64,000 nucleotides of DNA. It comes from Dermacoccus abyssi (GTDB lineage Bacteria; Actinomycetota; Actinomycetes; Actinomycetales; Dermatophilaceae). The stretch covers positions 62,001 through 126,000 of the forward strand of contig NZ_QWLM01000005.1 of NCBI RefSeq assembly GCF_003515945.1, read 5' to 3'. A model generated the notes under the pieces. The model was not told the origin of the DNA. It ran no database searches and worked only from the letters and a program-made list of their open reading frames with translations. The position numbers were made by a program, and so were the translations under genes. Positions 25,489 through 34,153 of this stretch are shown here, piece after piece; position 1 is the stretch's first letter, and each line of letters opens with the position of its first letter.

Positions 25489-28410
25489 ATGACCGAGACC
25501 ACGAAGGCTCGAGCCAAGTCGGGTCGCCGGAACAACGGCGTCACGATCGAGCGGATCTTCACCACCCCGGGCGTCCACCCCTACGACGCGGTGACCTGGG
25601 AGCTGCGTGATGTCGTCCAGCAGAACTGGAAGACCGGCGAGACGATCTTCGAGCAGCGTGGTGTCGAGTTCCCCGACTTCTGGTCGCTCAACGCCTCCAC
25701 CATCGTCACGACGAAGTACTTCCGTGGCGCGCTGGGGTCGGACGCTCGCGAGAAGTCGCTCAAGCAGCTCATCGACCGCGTCGTGCTCACGTACACGAAG
25801 GCCGGCAAGGACAACGGCTACTTCGCGTCCGACGCCGACGCCGAGATCTTCGAGCACGAGCTCACGTACGCCTTGCTGCACCAGGTCTTCTCGTTCAACT
25901 CGCCGGTGTGGTTCAACGTGGGTACGGCGAGCCCGCAGCAGGTCAGCGCGTGCTTCATCCTGTCCGTCGACGACTCGATGGACTCGATCCTCAACTGGTA
26001 CAAGGAAGAGGGCTTCATCTTCAAGGGCGGGTCCGGTGCCGGCCTCAACCTCTCGCGTATCCGTTCCTCGAAGGAGTTGCTGTCCTCCGGTGGCACCGCC
26101 TCCGGCCCGGTCTCGTTCATGCGCGGCGCCGACGCCTCGGCAGGCACCATCAAGTCCGGCGGCGCCACGCGTCGTGCGGCCAAGATGGTCGTCCTCGACG
26201 TCGACCACCCGGACATCGAGGAGTTCATCGAGACGAAGGCGCGCGAGGAGGACAAGATCCGTGCGCTGCGTGACGCCGGTTTCGACATGGACCTCGGTGG
26301 CCGCGACATCGTCTCCGTGCAGTACCAGAACGCGAACAACTCCGTTCGTGTCAGCGACGAGTTCATGAAGGCCGTCGTGGACGGCACAACCTTCGGCCTG
26401 CGTGCCCGTGACACGGGTGAGGTCATCGAGTCGGTCGACGCCCGCGAGCTGTTCGACAAGATCAACAAGGCCGCGTGGGAGTGCGCCGACCCGGGTGTGC
26501 AGTACGACGACACGATCAACGCGTGGCACACGAACCCGGAGACGGGCCGCATCACGGCGTCCAACCCGTGCTCGGAGTACATGTCGCTCGACAACTCCAG
26601 CTGCAACCTGGCCTCGCTCAACCTCCTGAAGTTCCTCAAGGACGACGACACGTTCGACGCCGTCACCTTCCAGAAGGTCGTCGAGCTCGTCATCACGGCG
26701 ATGGACATCTCCATCTGCTTCGCCGACTTCCCGACGGAGTCCATCGGCAAGACGACGGTCGACTACCGCCAGCTCGGCATCGGTTACGCCAACCTCGGTG
26801 CGCTCCTCATGGCCACCGGCCACGGCTACGACTCGGACGGCGGCCGTGCGCTGGCCGGTTCCATCACGTCGCTGCTCACGGGTGCCGCCTACAAGCGCTC
26901 CGCCGAGATGGCTTCCGTCGTCGGACCGTACGCCGGTTACGCCCGCAACGCCGACGCTCACAACCGCGTCATGCGCAAGCACCGTGCCGCGAACGACGAG
27001 CTCGCCTCGCACAAGGACATGGGCGCCATGGCCAGCGACATCCACGCGCTCGCGACGAAGGCCTGGGCCGACGTCGTCGAGAACGGTGAGAAGGGCGGCT
27101 TCCGCAACGCGCAGGCCTCCGTCCTCGCGCCCACCGGCACCATCGGCTTCATGATGGACTGCGACACCACCGGTATCGAGCCGGACTTCTCGCTCGTGAA
27201 GTTCAAGAAGCTCGTCGGCGGCGGTTCGATGCAGATCGTCAACCAGACGATTCCGCGCGCGCTGAAGAAGCTCGGCTACCAGGAAGAGCAGATCGAGGCG
27301 ATCGTCGAGCACATCGCCGACAAGGGCCACGTCATCGACGCTCCCGGCCTCAAGCCGGAGCACTACGAGGTCTTCGACTGCGCCATGGGTGCGCGCTCCA
27401 TCTCCCCGATGGGCCACGTCCGCATGATGGCCGCCTGCCAGCCGTTCCTGTCGGGTGCTATCTCCAAGACGGTCAACCTGCCGGAGTCGGCCTCGGTCGA
27501 GGACATCGCCGAGGTGCACCTTGAGGGTTGGAAGCTCGGTCTCAAGGCCATCGCCGTCTACCGTGACAACTGCAAGGTCGGCCAGCCGCTCTCGTCGGGC
27601 AAGAACGAGAAGAGCTCCGAGCCCGCGACGGCCACGGAGACCGTCGCCGAGACGCCGGTCGAGAAGATCGTCGAGTACCGCCCCGTGCGCAAGCGCCTAC
27701 CGAAGCGTCGCTCGTCGCAGACGACGTCGTTCGCCGTGGGTGGCGCGGAGGGTTACCTCACCGCCGGCACGTACGAGAACGGCGATCTCGGTGAGCTTTT
27801 CCTCAAGTTCGGTAAGCAGGGTTCGACGCTCGCCGGTGTCATGGATGCGTTCTCCATCGCCGTGTCGATCGGCCTGCAGTACGGCGTGCCGCTCGAGACG
27901 TTCGTCGAGAAGTTCACGAACCTGCGCTTCGAGCCGGCCGGTATGACGGACGACCCGGACGTGCGTATGGCGCAGTCGATCATGGACTATGTCTTCCGCC
28001 GCCTGGCGCTCGACTACCTCGACTTCGACACGCGTTCGTTCATGGGCATCCACACGGCCGAGGAACGCGCTCGCCAGCTCGAGACCGGCTCCTACACGCC
28101 GATCGAGAGCGACGACGAGCCGTTCGACGCCGAGTCCAACTCGCAGTCCGTCGCCCCGGCGGCGGCACGCGGTGAGCGTCCGGCAGCTGCCACCTCCACG
28201 GAGGAGCACGCCGACGAGGTGAAGTCCGGTTCCGGTGCGGCCTCCGCCCGTGAGGTCGGCTCCGAGATCCACAGTTCGGCCGAGCTCATGGAGAAGTTCC
28301 AGGGCAAGGCAGCCGACGCCCCGATGTGCATGACCTGCGGCACGAAGATGCGTCCCGCCGGCTCCTGCTACGTCTGCGAGGGCTGCGGAAGCACCTCCGG
28401 CTGCAGCTGA
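25489..28410 (+). CDS. nrdJ: Adenosylcobalamin-dependent (class II) ribonucleotide reductase NrdJ
   Basis: NrdJ makes deoxyribonucleotides using vitamin B12 in place of an oxygen-dependent radical subunit. The protein is 973 residues. The active-site cysteines are C155 (SACFILS), C361 in the NPCSE motif (with E363) and C372 (SSCNLASLN), placed as in other reductases. The C-terminus carries a cysteine-rich tail (CMTCG, then CYVCEGCG) that regenerates the active-site disulfide. AGGAGG at 25474-25479 lies 9 nt from ATG 25489. An ATG at 25481 gives only a three-codon reading frame ending at 25492. No B12 riboswitch was seen, as expected for the B12-using enzyme. Confidence 0.96.
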   Translation: MTETTKARAKSGRRNNGVTIERIFTTPGVHPYDAVTWELRDVVQQNWKTGETIFEQRGVEFPDFWSLNASTIVTTKYFRGALGSDAREKSLKQLIDRVVLTYTKAGKDNGYFASDADAEIFEHELTYALLHQVFSFNSPVWFNVGTASPQQVSACFILSVDDSMDSILNWYKEEGFIFKGGSGAGLNLSRIRSSKELLSSGGTASGPVSFMRGADASAGTIKSGGATRRAAKMVVLDVDHPDIEEFIETKAREEDKIRALRDAGFDMDLGGRDIVSVQYQNANNSVRVSDEFMKAVVDGTTFGLRARDTGEVIESVDARELFDKINKAAWECADPGVQYDDTINAWHTNPETGRITASNPCSEYMSLDNSSCNLASLNLLKFLKDDDTFDAVTFQKVVELVITAMDISICFADFPTESIGKTTVDYRQLGIGYANLGALLMATGHGYDSDGGRALAGSITSLLTGAAYKRSAEMASVVGPYAGYARNADAHNRVMRKHRAANDELASHKDMGAMASDIHALATKAWADVVENGEKGGFRNAQASVLAPTGTIGFMMDCDTTGIEPDFSLVKFKKLVGGGSMQIVNQTIPRALKKLGYQEEQIEAIVEHIADKGHVIDAPGLKPEHYEVFDCAMGARSISPMGHVRMMAACQPFLSGAISKTVNLPESASVEDIAEVHLEGWKLGLKAIAVYRDNCKVGQPLSSGKNEKSSEPATATETVAETPVEKIVEYRPVRKRLPKRRSSQTTSFAVGGAEGYLTAGTYENGDLGELFLKFGKQGSTLAGVMDAFSIAVSIGLQYGVPLETFVEKFTNLRFEPAGMTDDPDVRMAQSIMDYVFRRLALDYLDFDTRSFMGIHTAEERARQLETGSYTPIESDDEPFDAESNSQSVAPAAARGERPAAATSTEEHADEVKSGSGAASAREVGSEIHSSAELMEKFQGKAADAPMCMTCGTKMRPAGSCYVCEGCGSTSGCS

Positions 28411-28430
28411 TCGCTCAGCCCTGATCGAGT

Positions 28431-28462
28431 GCGGGGCGTCGTCCTTCGGGGCGGCGCCCCGC
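28431..28462 (+). terminator. nrdJ terminator with TTCG tetraloop
   Basis: Arms 28431-28444 and 28449-28462 form a 14-bp stem with two G-U pairs, closed by the stable tetraloop ttcg. It starts 20 nt after the nrdJ stop and is followed by the T-rich cgtcttattt. It is a convincing intrinsic terminator. Confidence 0.82.
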
Positions 28463-28507
28463 GCTCGTCTTATTTCGTGAGATGCGTCGGCGTCCGCGGC
28501 GCCCGGT

Positions 28508-28529
28508 GCTGTCTCATGATGTGAGCAGC
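28508..28529. promoter_or_regulatory. Bulged inverted repeat upstream of serA
   Basis: gctg-t-ctca (28508-28516) pairs with tgag-cagc (28522-28529) around tgatg. It lies about 52 bp before the serA start and could be an operator. No known motif fits. Confidence 0.2.
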
Positions 28530-28580
28530 CCGCGACCTCATTGGCGGGCGCAACCGCCACACCGGAAAGGAACTCTCCCT

Positions 28581-29777
28581 GTGAAGGCACTGCTGCTCGA
28601 GAACGTCCACCCCCTCGGTGAGTCCTTGCTCCGTGATGCCGGTTTCGAGGTCGAGACCCGCGTCGGGGCTCTCGACGAGGACGAGCTCATCGAGGCGCTC
28701 GAGGGTGTTCAGCTGCTCGGCATCCGCTCCAAGACCGAGGTGACGGCCCGCGTCCTCGAGAACGCGGCGAGCCTCGAGGCCATCGGAGCCTTCTGCATCG
28801 GCACGAACCAGATCGACCTGGACGTGGCAGCGCAGAAGGGCGTCGTCGTGTTCAACGCGCCGTTCTCCAACACGCGCTCGGTCGTCGAGCTCGCCATCGC
28901 CGAAATCATCATCATGGCCCGCCGTCTCACCGAGAAGGATCGCGCGCTGCACGACGGAGTCTGGTTCAAGGACGCCAAGGGCAGCCACGAGGTGCGCGGT
29001 CGCCGCCTCGGCATCGTCGGGTACGGCAACATCGGTTCCCAGCTGTCCGTCGTCGCCGAGATGCTCGGTTTCAAGGTCTACTTCTACGACACCGACGACA
29101 AGCTCGCGCTCGGAAACGCCACGCGGTGCAGCTCCCTCGAGGAGCTGCTGTCGGTCGCCGAGGTCGTCACGCTCCACGTCGACGGTCGCTCCGGCAACGC
29201 CGGCTTCTTCGGCGCCGAGCAGTTCGCAGCCATGCGTCCGCGGGCGCTGTTCCTCAACCTCTCGCGCGGCTTCGTCGTCGACTACGACGCGCTCAAGACG
29301 CACCTCGAGTCCGGCCACATCGCCGGTGCCGCCGTCGACGTATTCCCCGAGGAGCCCAAGTCGAAGGGTGAACCGTTCAGCTCGCCCCTGCAGGGCCTCG
29401 CGAACGTCGTCCTCACCCCGCACATCGGCGGCTCGACCGAGGAGGCGCAGGAGGACATCGGTCGCTTCGTCGCCGCGAAGCTGCGCGACTACATCCAGCG
29501 CGGTTCGACGACGCTCAACGTCAACCTGCCCTCGCTCAACCTGCCCGAGCGTCCCGGCCAGCACCGCCTCATCCACTTCCACCAGAACGTCCCCGGCGTC
29601 CTGGCCCGGATGAACGGTATCCTCGCCGAGCACGGCGTCAACATCGAGGGCCAGATGCTCGACACCTCGGCCGAGAGCGGCTACGTCGTCACCGACGTCG
29701 TTTCCCAGCTGTCCGAGGCGCTGCTCGACCAGCTGCGGTCGATGCCGGAGACGATCCGTCTGCGCGTCGTCAACTGA
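28581..29777 (+). CDS. serA: D-3-phosphoglycerate dehydrogenase SerA, short ACT-domain form
   Basis: SerA oxidises 3-phosphoglycerate, the first step of serine synthesis. The 398-residue protein has an NAD-binding GYGNIG (147-152) and the catalytic set Arg229 (NLSRG), Glu258 (DVFPEEP) and His281 (TPHIGGS). The C-terminal ACT domain from about 325 (HQNVPGVLARMN, HGVNIEGQ) binds serine for feedback. It lacks the ~130-residue ASB domain found in the ~530-residue SerA of mycobacteria and many actinobacteria, so it matches the E. coli type. GTG 28581 is preceded by GGAAAGGA and gives the normal N-terminus MKALLLENVH. Hairpins bound the gene on both sides. Confidence 0.95.
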   Translation: MKALLLENVHPLGESLLRDAGFEVETRVGALDEDELIEALEGVQLLGIRSKTEVTARVLENAASLEAIGAFCIGTNQIDLDVAAQKGVVVFNAPFSNTRSVVELAIAEIIIMARRLTEKDRALHDGVWFKDAKGSHEVRGRRLGIVGYGNIGSQLSVVAEMLGFKVYFYDTDDKLALGNATRCSSLEELLSVAEVVTLHVDGRSGNAGFFGAEQFAAMRPRALFLNLSRGFVVDYDALKTHLESGHIAGAAVDVFPEEPKSKGEPFSSPLQGLANVVLTPHIGGSTEEAQEDIGRFVAAKLRDYIQRGSTTLNVNLPSLNLPERPGQHRLIHFHQNVPGVLARMNGILAEHGVNIEGQMLDTSAESGYVVTDVVSQLSEALLDQLRSMPETIRLRVVN

Positions 29778-29793
29778 GGAGCCTGACGAGGCG

Positions 29794-29829
29794 CCCCGGG
29801 CCTTCCGCCGTGCGGCGAAGCGCCCGGGG
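29794..29829 (+). terminator. Hairpin after serA
   Basis: ccccgggc (29794-29801) pairs with gcccgggg (29822-29829). An inner stem, cttccgcc/ggcgaag (29802-29820), has one unpaired base on each side. It lies 16 nt after the serA stop and is a probable terminator without a T-run. Confidence 0.6.
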
Positions 29830-29967
29830 AACGCCCGAGGACCGGAGGAGTCGTACGGGCGTTCCATGTCGTGCTGCGACGTAGGATGGATTCCGCTGCC
29901 TCGGTGACGAGACCTCACCTCGAGGCCGCGGACGAAGCATTCACGACGAACGGACGACAGGTAACCG

Positions 29968-32811
29968 ATGGACGTGCACGCGCCGCCGCCTGACGAAGCG
30001 GAAGCCGCCCAGCGTCGGCTCGACCTCGCCCGGTGGGCGAGCACGTTCGACCTCATGCGAGCTCGGGCCGAAGCGGATCCGGTGTTCGTCGGGTCCGGGC
30101 ACCAGCTTGACGCCCTCGCTCCCGTGCGGTGCGGCGAGGCGCGCGAGTTCATCGCCGACATGATGCGCTCGCCGGACGTCGACCTCTTCACGTCCCGTCT
30201 GGAGGAGTGGGCCGCTCGTCCCGGCCCGTACTCGGCTGCCGTGTCGCTGGCACGGCACTGGCTGCCGCGCGTCGTGGCCCACTGTGAGGGCCGACGTAGT
30301 GAACTCGAGGCGGCACTTGCCTGGGCGCTGCACACACCCACGTCCTACGACGAAGCCACGGCCGCGATCCGTCTCGTCGAGGAGACCGTGGGGGGAGCAG
30401 GCCCGGACCTTTCACGCATTCCGTCGGTGCTGTCGCTCATGTGGGCCACGGACACGGAGGCCGATTGGCCGATCCTGTGGCCGGGTGGATCGGACACGTT
30501 CCAGACCCTGGGATGGATGGGCCGTCATCTCACCCATGCGGAGCGCTACGTCGCGTTCGTCGACCTCGCACGCGCTTTCGCGCCCGGGCAATCGCACATC
30601 GCCCAGCGCGTCGTCAGCCACCTCGGTGACGACCCCTCGTTCGTCGGCTTCGGCGAGGCACTGCCCGCCCTCACGGAGGAAGCCGCTCGCCTGCACGCCA
30701 CGTACACCCCCGGTGTCGGCTACGCCGCCGCGGAGGACGAGGCACGCGCTGCATCCCTTGCACTGCAGCTGCGTGGTCACGCCGCTCTCGTCGCGCGCGC
30801 CCTGCACAAGGCGCTCGAGCGTGTCACCGGCGTCGACCTCGCGGAGACGAGCCTGCAGACTCGTACCGACACGACGGCACGCGCCGCGTACCGCTGTGAC
30901 TCGCACACGACGTGGCTGCTGCCTGCGAGCAGCGGTGGCGCACCCGGCATCCGGGTCTGGCTCACGCGCTCCGGCATCGCCGTCGGTCTGGTCTCCGGGG
31001 GGGAGGGCGCCTCGAGCTCCGCGCGTCACGAAGCGCTCGGCACGCGCCTCGACGGTGCCCTACCCGAAGGCCTCGAGTTCATTCATGTGGCGCCCACCTC
31101 GTCGTCGGACCGTCTGCGTCCGACGGGCGACACCTACGAGGGCGGCGACGTCTTCGTGGGGCGCTGGTTCCCGCATCCCGAAGGAGTGGGAAGCATCGAC
31201 TTCGGCGACGAGATCGAGGAGACGGTTCGCCGTCTCATGCCGCTCGTCGACATCATGCGTGGCGCCGACACACGCGGCGCCGGCGTCGACGAGGAACTCG
31301 CCGTCGCCCTGCGCACGTTCCTCGCCGAGCGTCCGTACCCGGCCGAGCGCGACCAGTGGCACATCGAACGACGCCGTGAGTTCGCCGCGTCGTTGGAGCC
31401 CGAGGCGCTCGCGGCGTTCGACCTCGCGACGTTCCGGCGCATCATCGCCGGGGGAGCGTACGGCTCCACCGGCACGCACTCGGTCCTCGACGCCCGCCTC
31501 GCCGCGCTCGACGCGCAGGGCCTGGAGAACCTCTCGCGCACCCTGACGCACCTGCTGTGGGGCGAAGGCGACGACGCCGACCGCATCGACGCGGCCCTCG
31601 CGCCCACGAACTCCGACGACGTGGCACTCGACGAGTCCGTCGTCATGAAGCTTCTCGCCATCGCGCACCCGCACCGCTACTTGCCCGTCTACGCGATGGC
31701 CGGACGCGATGGCAAGGTGGCCATGGCGCAGGCCCTCGACGTGTCGCTGCCGCGCCGCCGTGAGCTCTCGCGCGGACGCCTGCACGTCCTCGCGGGCGAT
31801 CGCCTGCGTGCCAAGCTCGAGCCCCTCCTGCCCGCCGATCCGTGGGGTCAGGCCCAGTTCGCCCACTGGCTGCTGCGCACCGGTGAGTCGAGCATCGACC
31901 CCGAGCGCGACCTGCTCGCCGAGGCCGCCGCCGACCTGCTCGTCGACGAGGAGTTCGTCCGCGAGATCGACGGCCTGCTCAAGGACAAGAAGCAGGTCAT
32001 CTTCTACGGCCCGCCCGGTACTGGCAAGACGTTCATGGCTCAGCGCTTCGCCGCCGCGCTCCAGCCGGACCCCGCCAAGCGCGCCATCGTCCAGTTCCAC
32101 CCCTCGACCTCCTACGAGGACTTCTTCGAGGGCTATCGCCCGCGCCTCGACGCCGGCGGCGCGATGGTCTACGAACTGCGTAAGGGCCCGCTGGCGCTGC
32201 TCGCCGAGGCGGCCGAGGCCGACCCGACGACGCCGCACGTCATGATCATCGACGAGATCAACCGCGCCAACCTGCCGCGCGTCTTCGGTGAACTGCTCTT
32301 CCTGCTCGAGTACCGCTCCCACTCGGTCATGACGAGCTACCGCCCCGACGAAGGCTTCCAGCTGCCGGCGAACCTGTACTTCATCGGCACGATGAACACG
32401 GCCGACCGGTCCATCGCGCTCGTCGACGCGGCGCTGCGTCGTCGCTTCCACTTCCTGCCGTTCATGCCGCACGAGGGTCCGATGGAGGGACTGCTCGCGC
32501 GCTGGCTCGCCAAGAACGACGGCCCCGTGTGGGTGGCCGGTCTCGTCGACCGCGTGAACGACGAACTGCGTCAGATCCTGCGCGGCCCGCACCTGCAGAT
32601 CGGTCACAGCCATTTCATGTCGACCGATCTCGACGACGAGAAGTTGCGCCGGGTGTGGCAGTACGGCATCTACCCGTTCATCGAGGACCAGCTCTACGGC
32701 CGCGAGGACGTGCTCGCCACGTTCACGTGGGACGCCGTCGAGGCGCGCCACGGCGAAGCCGCTCGTGCGGAGGCCGCTTCCGACAGCGCCACGGCGCGCG
32801 ACGGCGGATGA
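29968..32811 (+). CDS. McrB-like AAA+ ATPase/GTPase with a long uncharacterised N-terminal region
   Basis: The C-terminal third is an McrB-family AAA+ motor. Walker A is GPPGTGKT (681-688), Walker B is MIIDEINRA (759-767), and the McrB signature GTMNTADRS begins at 807. In McrBC the B subunit hydrolyses GTP to move DNA toward the McrC nuclease. The first ~640 residues are not recognised. They contain no obvious methyl-DNA reader, apart from a stretch near 565-580 (MKLLAIAHPHRYLPVYAM) common just before McrB motors. The stop overlaps the McrC-like gene in an ATGA junction, so the two are made together. Base composition resembles the neighbours, which gives no sign of recent transfer. GTG/ATG choices upstream are limited; ATG 29968 is used. 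Confidence 0.85.
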   Translation: MDVHAPPPDEAEAAQRRLDLARWASTFDLMRARAEADPVFVGSGHQLDALAPVRCGEAREFIADMMRSPDVDLFTSRLEEWAARPGPYSAAVSLARHWLPRVVAHCEGRRSELEAALAWALHTPTSYDEATAAIRLVEETVGGAGPDLSRIPSVLSLMWATDTEADWPILWPGGSDTFQTLGWMGRHLTHAERYVAFVDLARAFAPGQSHIAQRVVSHLGDDPSFVGFGEALPALTEEAARLHATYTPGVGYAAAEDEARAASLALQLRGHAALVARALHKALERVTGVDLAETSLQTRTDTTARAAYRCDSHTTWLLPASSGGAPGIRVWLTRSGIAVGLVSGGEGASSSARHEALGTRLDGALPEGLEFIHVAPTSSSDRLRPTGDTYEGGDVFVGRWFPHPEGVGSIDFGDEIEETVRRLMPLVDIMRGADTRGAGVDEELAVALRTFLAERPYPAERDQWHIERRREFAASLEPEALAAFDLATFRRIIAGGAYGSTGTHSVLDARLAALDAQGLENLSRTLTHLLWGEGDDADRIDAALAPTNSDDVALDESVVMKLLAIAHPHRYLPVYAMAGRDGKVAMAQALDVSLPRRRELSRGRLHVLAGDRLRAKLEPLLPADPWGQAQFAHWLLRTGESSIDPERDLLAEAAADLLVDEEFVREIDGLLKDKKQVIFYGPPGTGKTFMAQRFAAALQPDPAKRAIVQFHPSTSYEDFFEGYRPRLDAGGAMVYELRKGPLALLAEAAEADPTTPHVMIIDEINRANLPRVFGELLFLLEYRSHSVMTSYRPDEGFQLPANLYFIGTMNTADRSIALVDAALRRRFHFLPFMPHEGPMEGLLARWLAKNDGPVWVAGLVDRVNDELRQILRGPHLQIGHSHFMSTDLDDEKLRRVWQYGIYPFIEDQLYGREDVLATFTWDAVEARHGEAARAEAASDSATARDGG

Positions 32812-34130
32812 CCGAGGCGGTGGCCGGCGAACAGGTGAAGACGGTCGTCGTCGGTGAGCATGCCCGCTCCGCACCGGTCCGCCTGAGCGCCGAAGGACGC
32901 AGCGCCCTCTTCGCCGTCGCCGACGACAAGGTCAAGGTGCTCGCCACCGCCGACCCGCAGACGGTCGTCCTCGAGACGACGTCATGGGTCGGATCGATCA
33001 GCGTGCCGGGCCTGCAGATCCGTATTACTCCGGCCGCGCCGATGCACTCGCTCTTCGCGATGCTGGCCGGCCTCGGCGACGAGGTCGTCTGGGGGCAGGG
33101 CACGAGCGGTTTCGCGAGTGACGAACTGCTCGACGGGTCAGCCCTCGCGGTCCTGCGGGCCATCGAAGCGGCCACCCGTCGCGGCCTTCTGCACGGTTAC
33201 CAGTCGCGTCAGGAACCACTCGCCACGATCCGTGGGCGCCTGCTTGTCGAGGAGATTGCCCGACGTCCGTGGACCGCTGCGCAGCCCGAGTGCCGCTACG
33301 ACGACTTCACGGCCGACATCGAGGAGAACCGCGTCCTCGCCGCCGCGGTGCGCGTCATCCTCACGGGTCACGGCTTGTCGCCGCCCACTCGGCGTCGAGC
33401 CGTCGAACTGCTCGCCCGCTTCGAGGGCGTCGGCTCGCCGTCCGCCGCCGAGCGCGCACCGGACATCGTCATCACGCGACTCAACGAGCACTACGAACAG
33501 GCGCTCGACCTCGCGCGTCTCGCGCTCGACGGTTTCGCCATCCGGCACGAGGAGGGCGTACAGCAGGCGCACGCGTTCCTGCTCGACGTCGAGTACGTCT
33601 TCCTGCGCTTCGTGGCCGGTGAGCTGCGCTCGCGTCTATGGCCCGGGCTGCGTGTCGAACAGACCGAACAGCTCGCCCCGGGGGAGTCGAGTGGGGTGCA
33701 GGCCAACGCCGACGTTCTCGTCAGTGGCCCGCGCGGTCCGGTGCTCGTGTTGGGCACCTGCTACCACCTCGGCACGCCGGACGCCGTCACCTCCGACGTG
33801 ACGGCCCGCGCCCTGCAGCGCAGCGCAATGCCGCCATCGTTCGGCGCCATGACCGGCACCCGATCCCGCGGAGCGGCCGCTTCGGCGATGACGGCCATCG
33901 CGAACGACGCCGCCACGTTCTTCCCCGTCGTTGTCCAGGCCTCGTCCCTCGGCCTCGCGAACGCCCTCGTCGTCTACGCCCACGCGGCGCGCCGTCCGGC
34001 CTCACGCATTCGGATGCCAGGTACCGGAACCGTCGTCCACGCGCGCCACATCGACCTCGAACAGACCTGGCCCGAGATCCAGCAACAGCTCGATTCCCTC
34101 GCCAATACCGTGAGGCGTCTCGCCACCTGA
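32808..34130 (+). CDS. McrC-like protein with a degenerate PD-(D/E)xK nuclease signature
   Basis: The 440-residue protein follows the McrC plan. The N-terminal part includes WVGSISVPGLQIRITP. The middle has GYQSRQEPLATIRGRLLVEE and YDDFTADIEENRVLAAAV, both typical of McrC/LlaJI-type partners. In active McrC the nuclease has an Asp, a 13-15 residue gap, then D-x-K-Y. Here the first Asp is kept (D302 in ANADVLV), but the later motif reads G316-T-C318-Y, so the second acidic residue and the lysine are missing. Unless another residue substitutes, it should not cut DNA. The ATG overlaps the McrB-like stop. The role may be scaffold, regulator or inactive remnant. Confidence 0.8.
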   Translation: MTEAVAGEQVKTVVVGEHARSAPVRLSAEGRSALFAVADDKVKVLATADPQTVVLETTSWVGSISVPGLQIRITPAAPMHSLFAMLAGLGDEVVWGQGTSGFASDELLDGSALAVLRAIEAATRRGLLHGYQSRQEPLATIRGRLLVEEIARRPWTAAQPECRYDDFTADIEENRVLAAAVRVILTGHGLSPPTRRRAVELLARFEGVGSPSAAERAPDIVITRLNEHYEQALDLARLALDGFAIRHEEGVQQAHAFLLDVEYVFLRFVAGELRSRLWPGLRVEQTEQLAPGESSGVQANADVLVSGPRGPVLVLGTCYHLGTPDAVTSDVTARALQRSAMPPSFGAMTGTRSRGAAASAMTAIANDAATFFPVVVQASSLGLANALVVYAHAARRPASRIRMPGTGTVVHARHIDLEQTWPEIQQQLDSLANTVRRLAT

Positions 34131-34153
34131 CGCACGCTCGCTATTCTGTCGGG

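Noticed and set aside
25481-25492. Regulatory mini-ORF before nrdJ
   Set aside because: The ATG at 25481 lies only 1 nt from the AGGAGG, too close for initiation; chance occurrence is likely.
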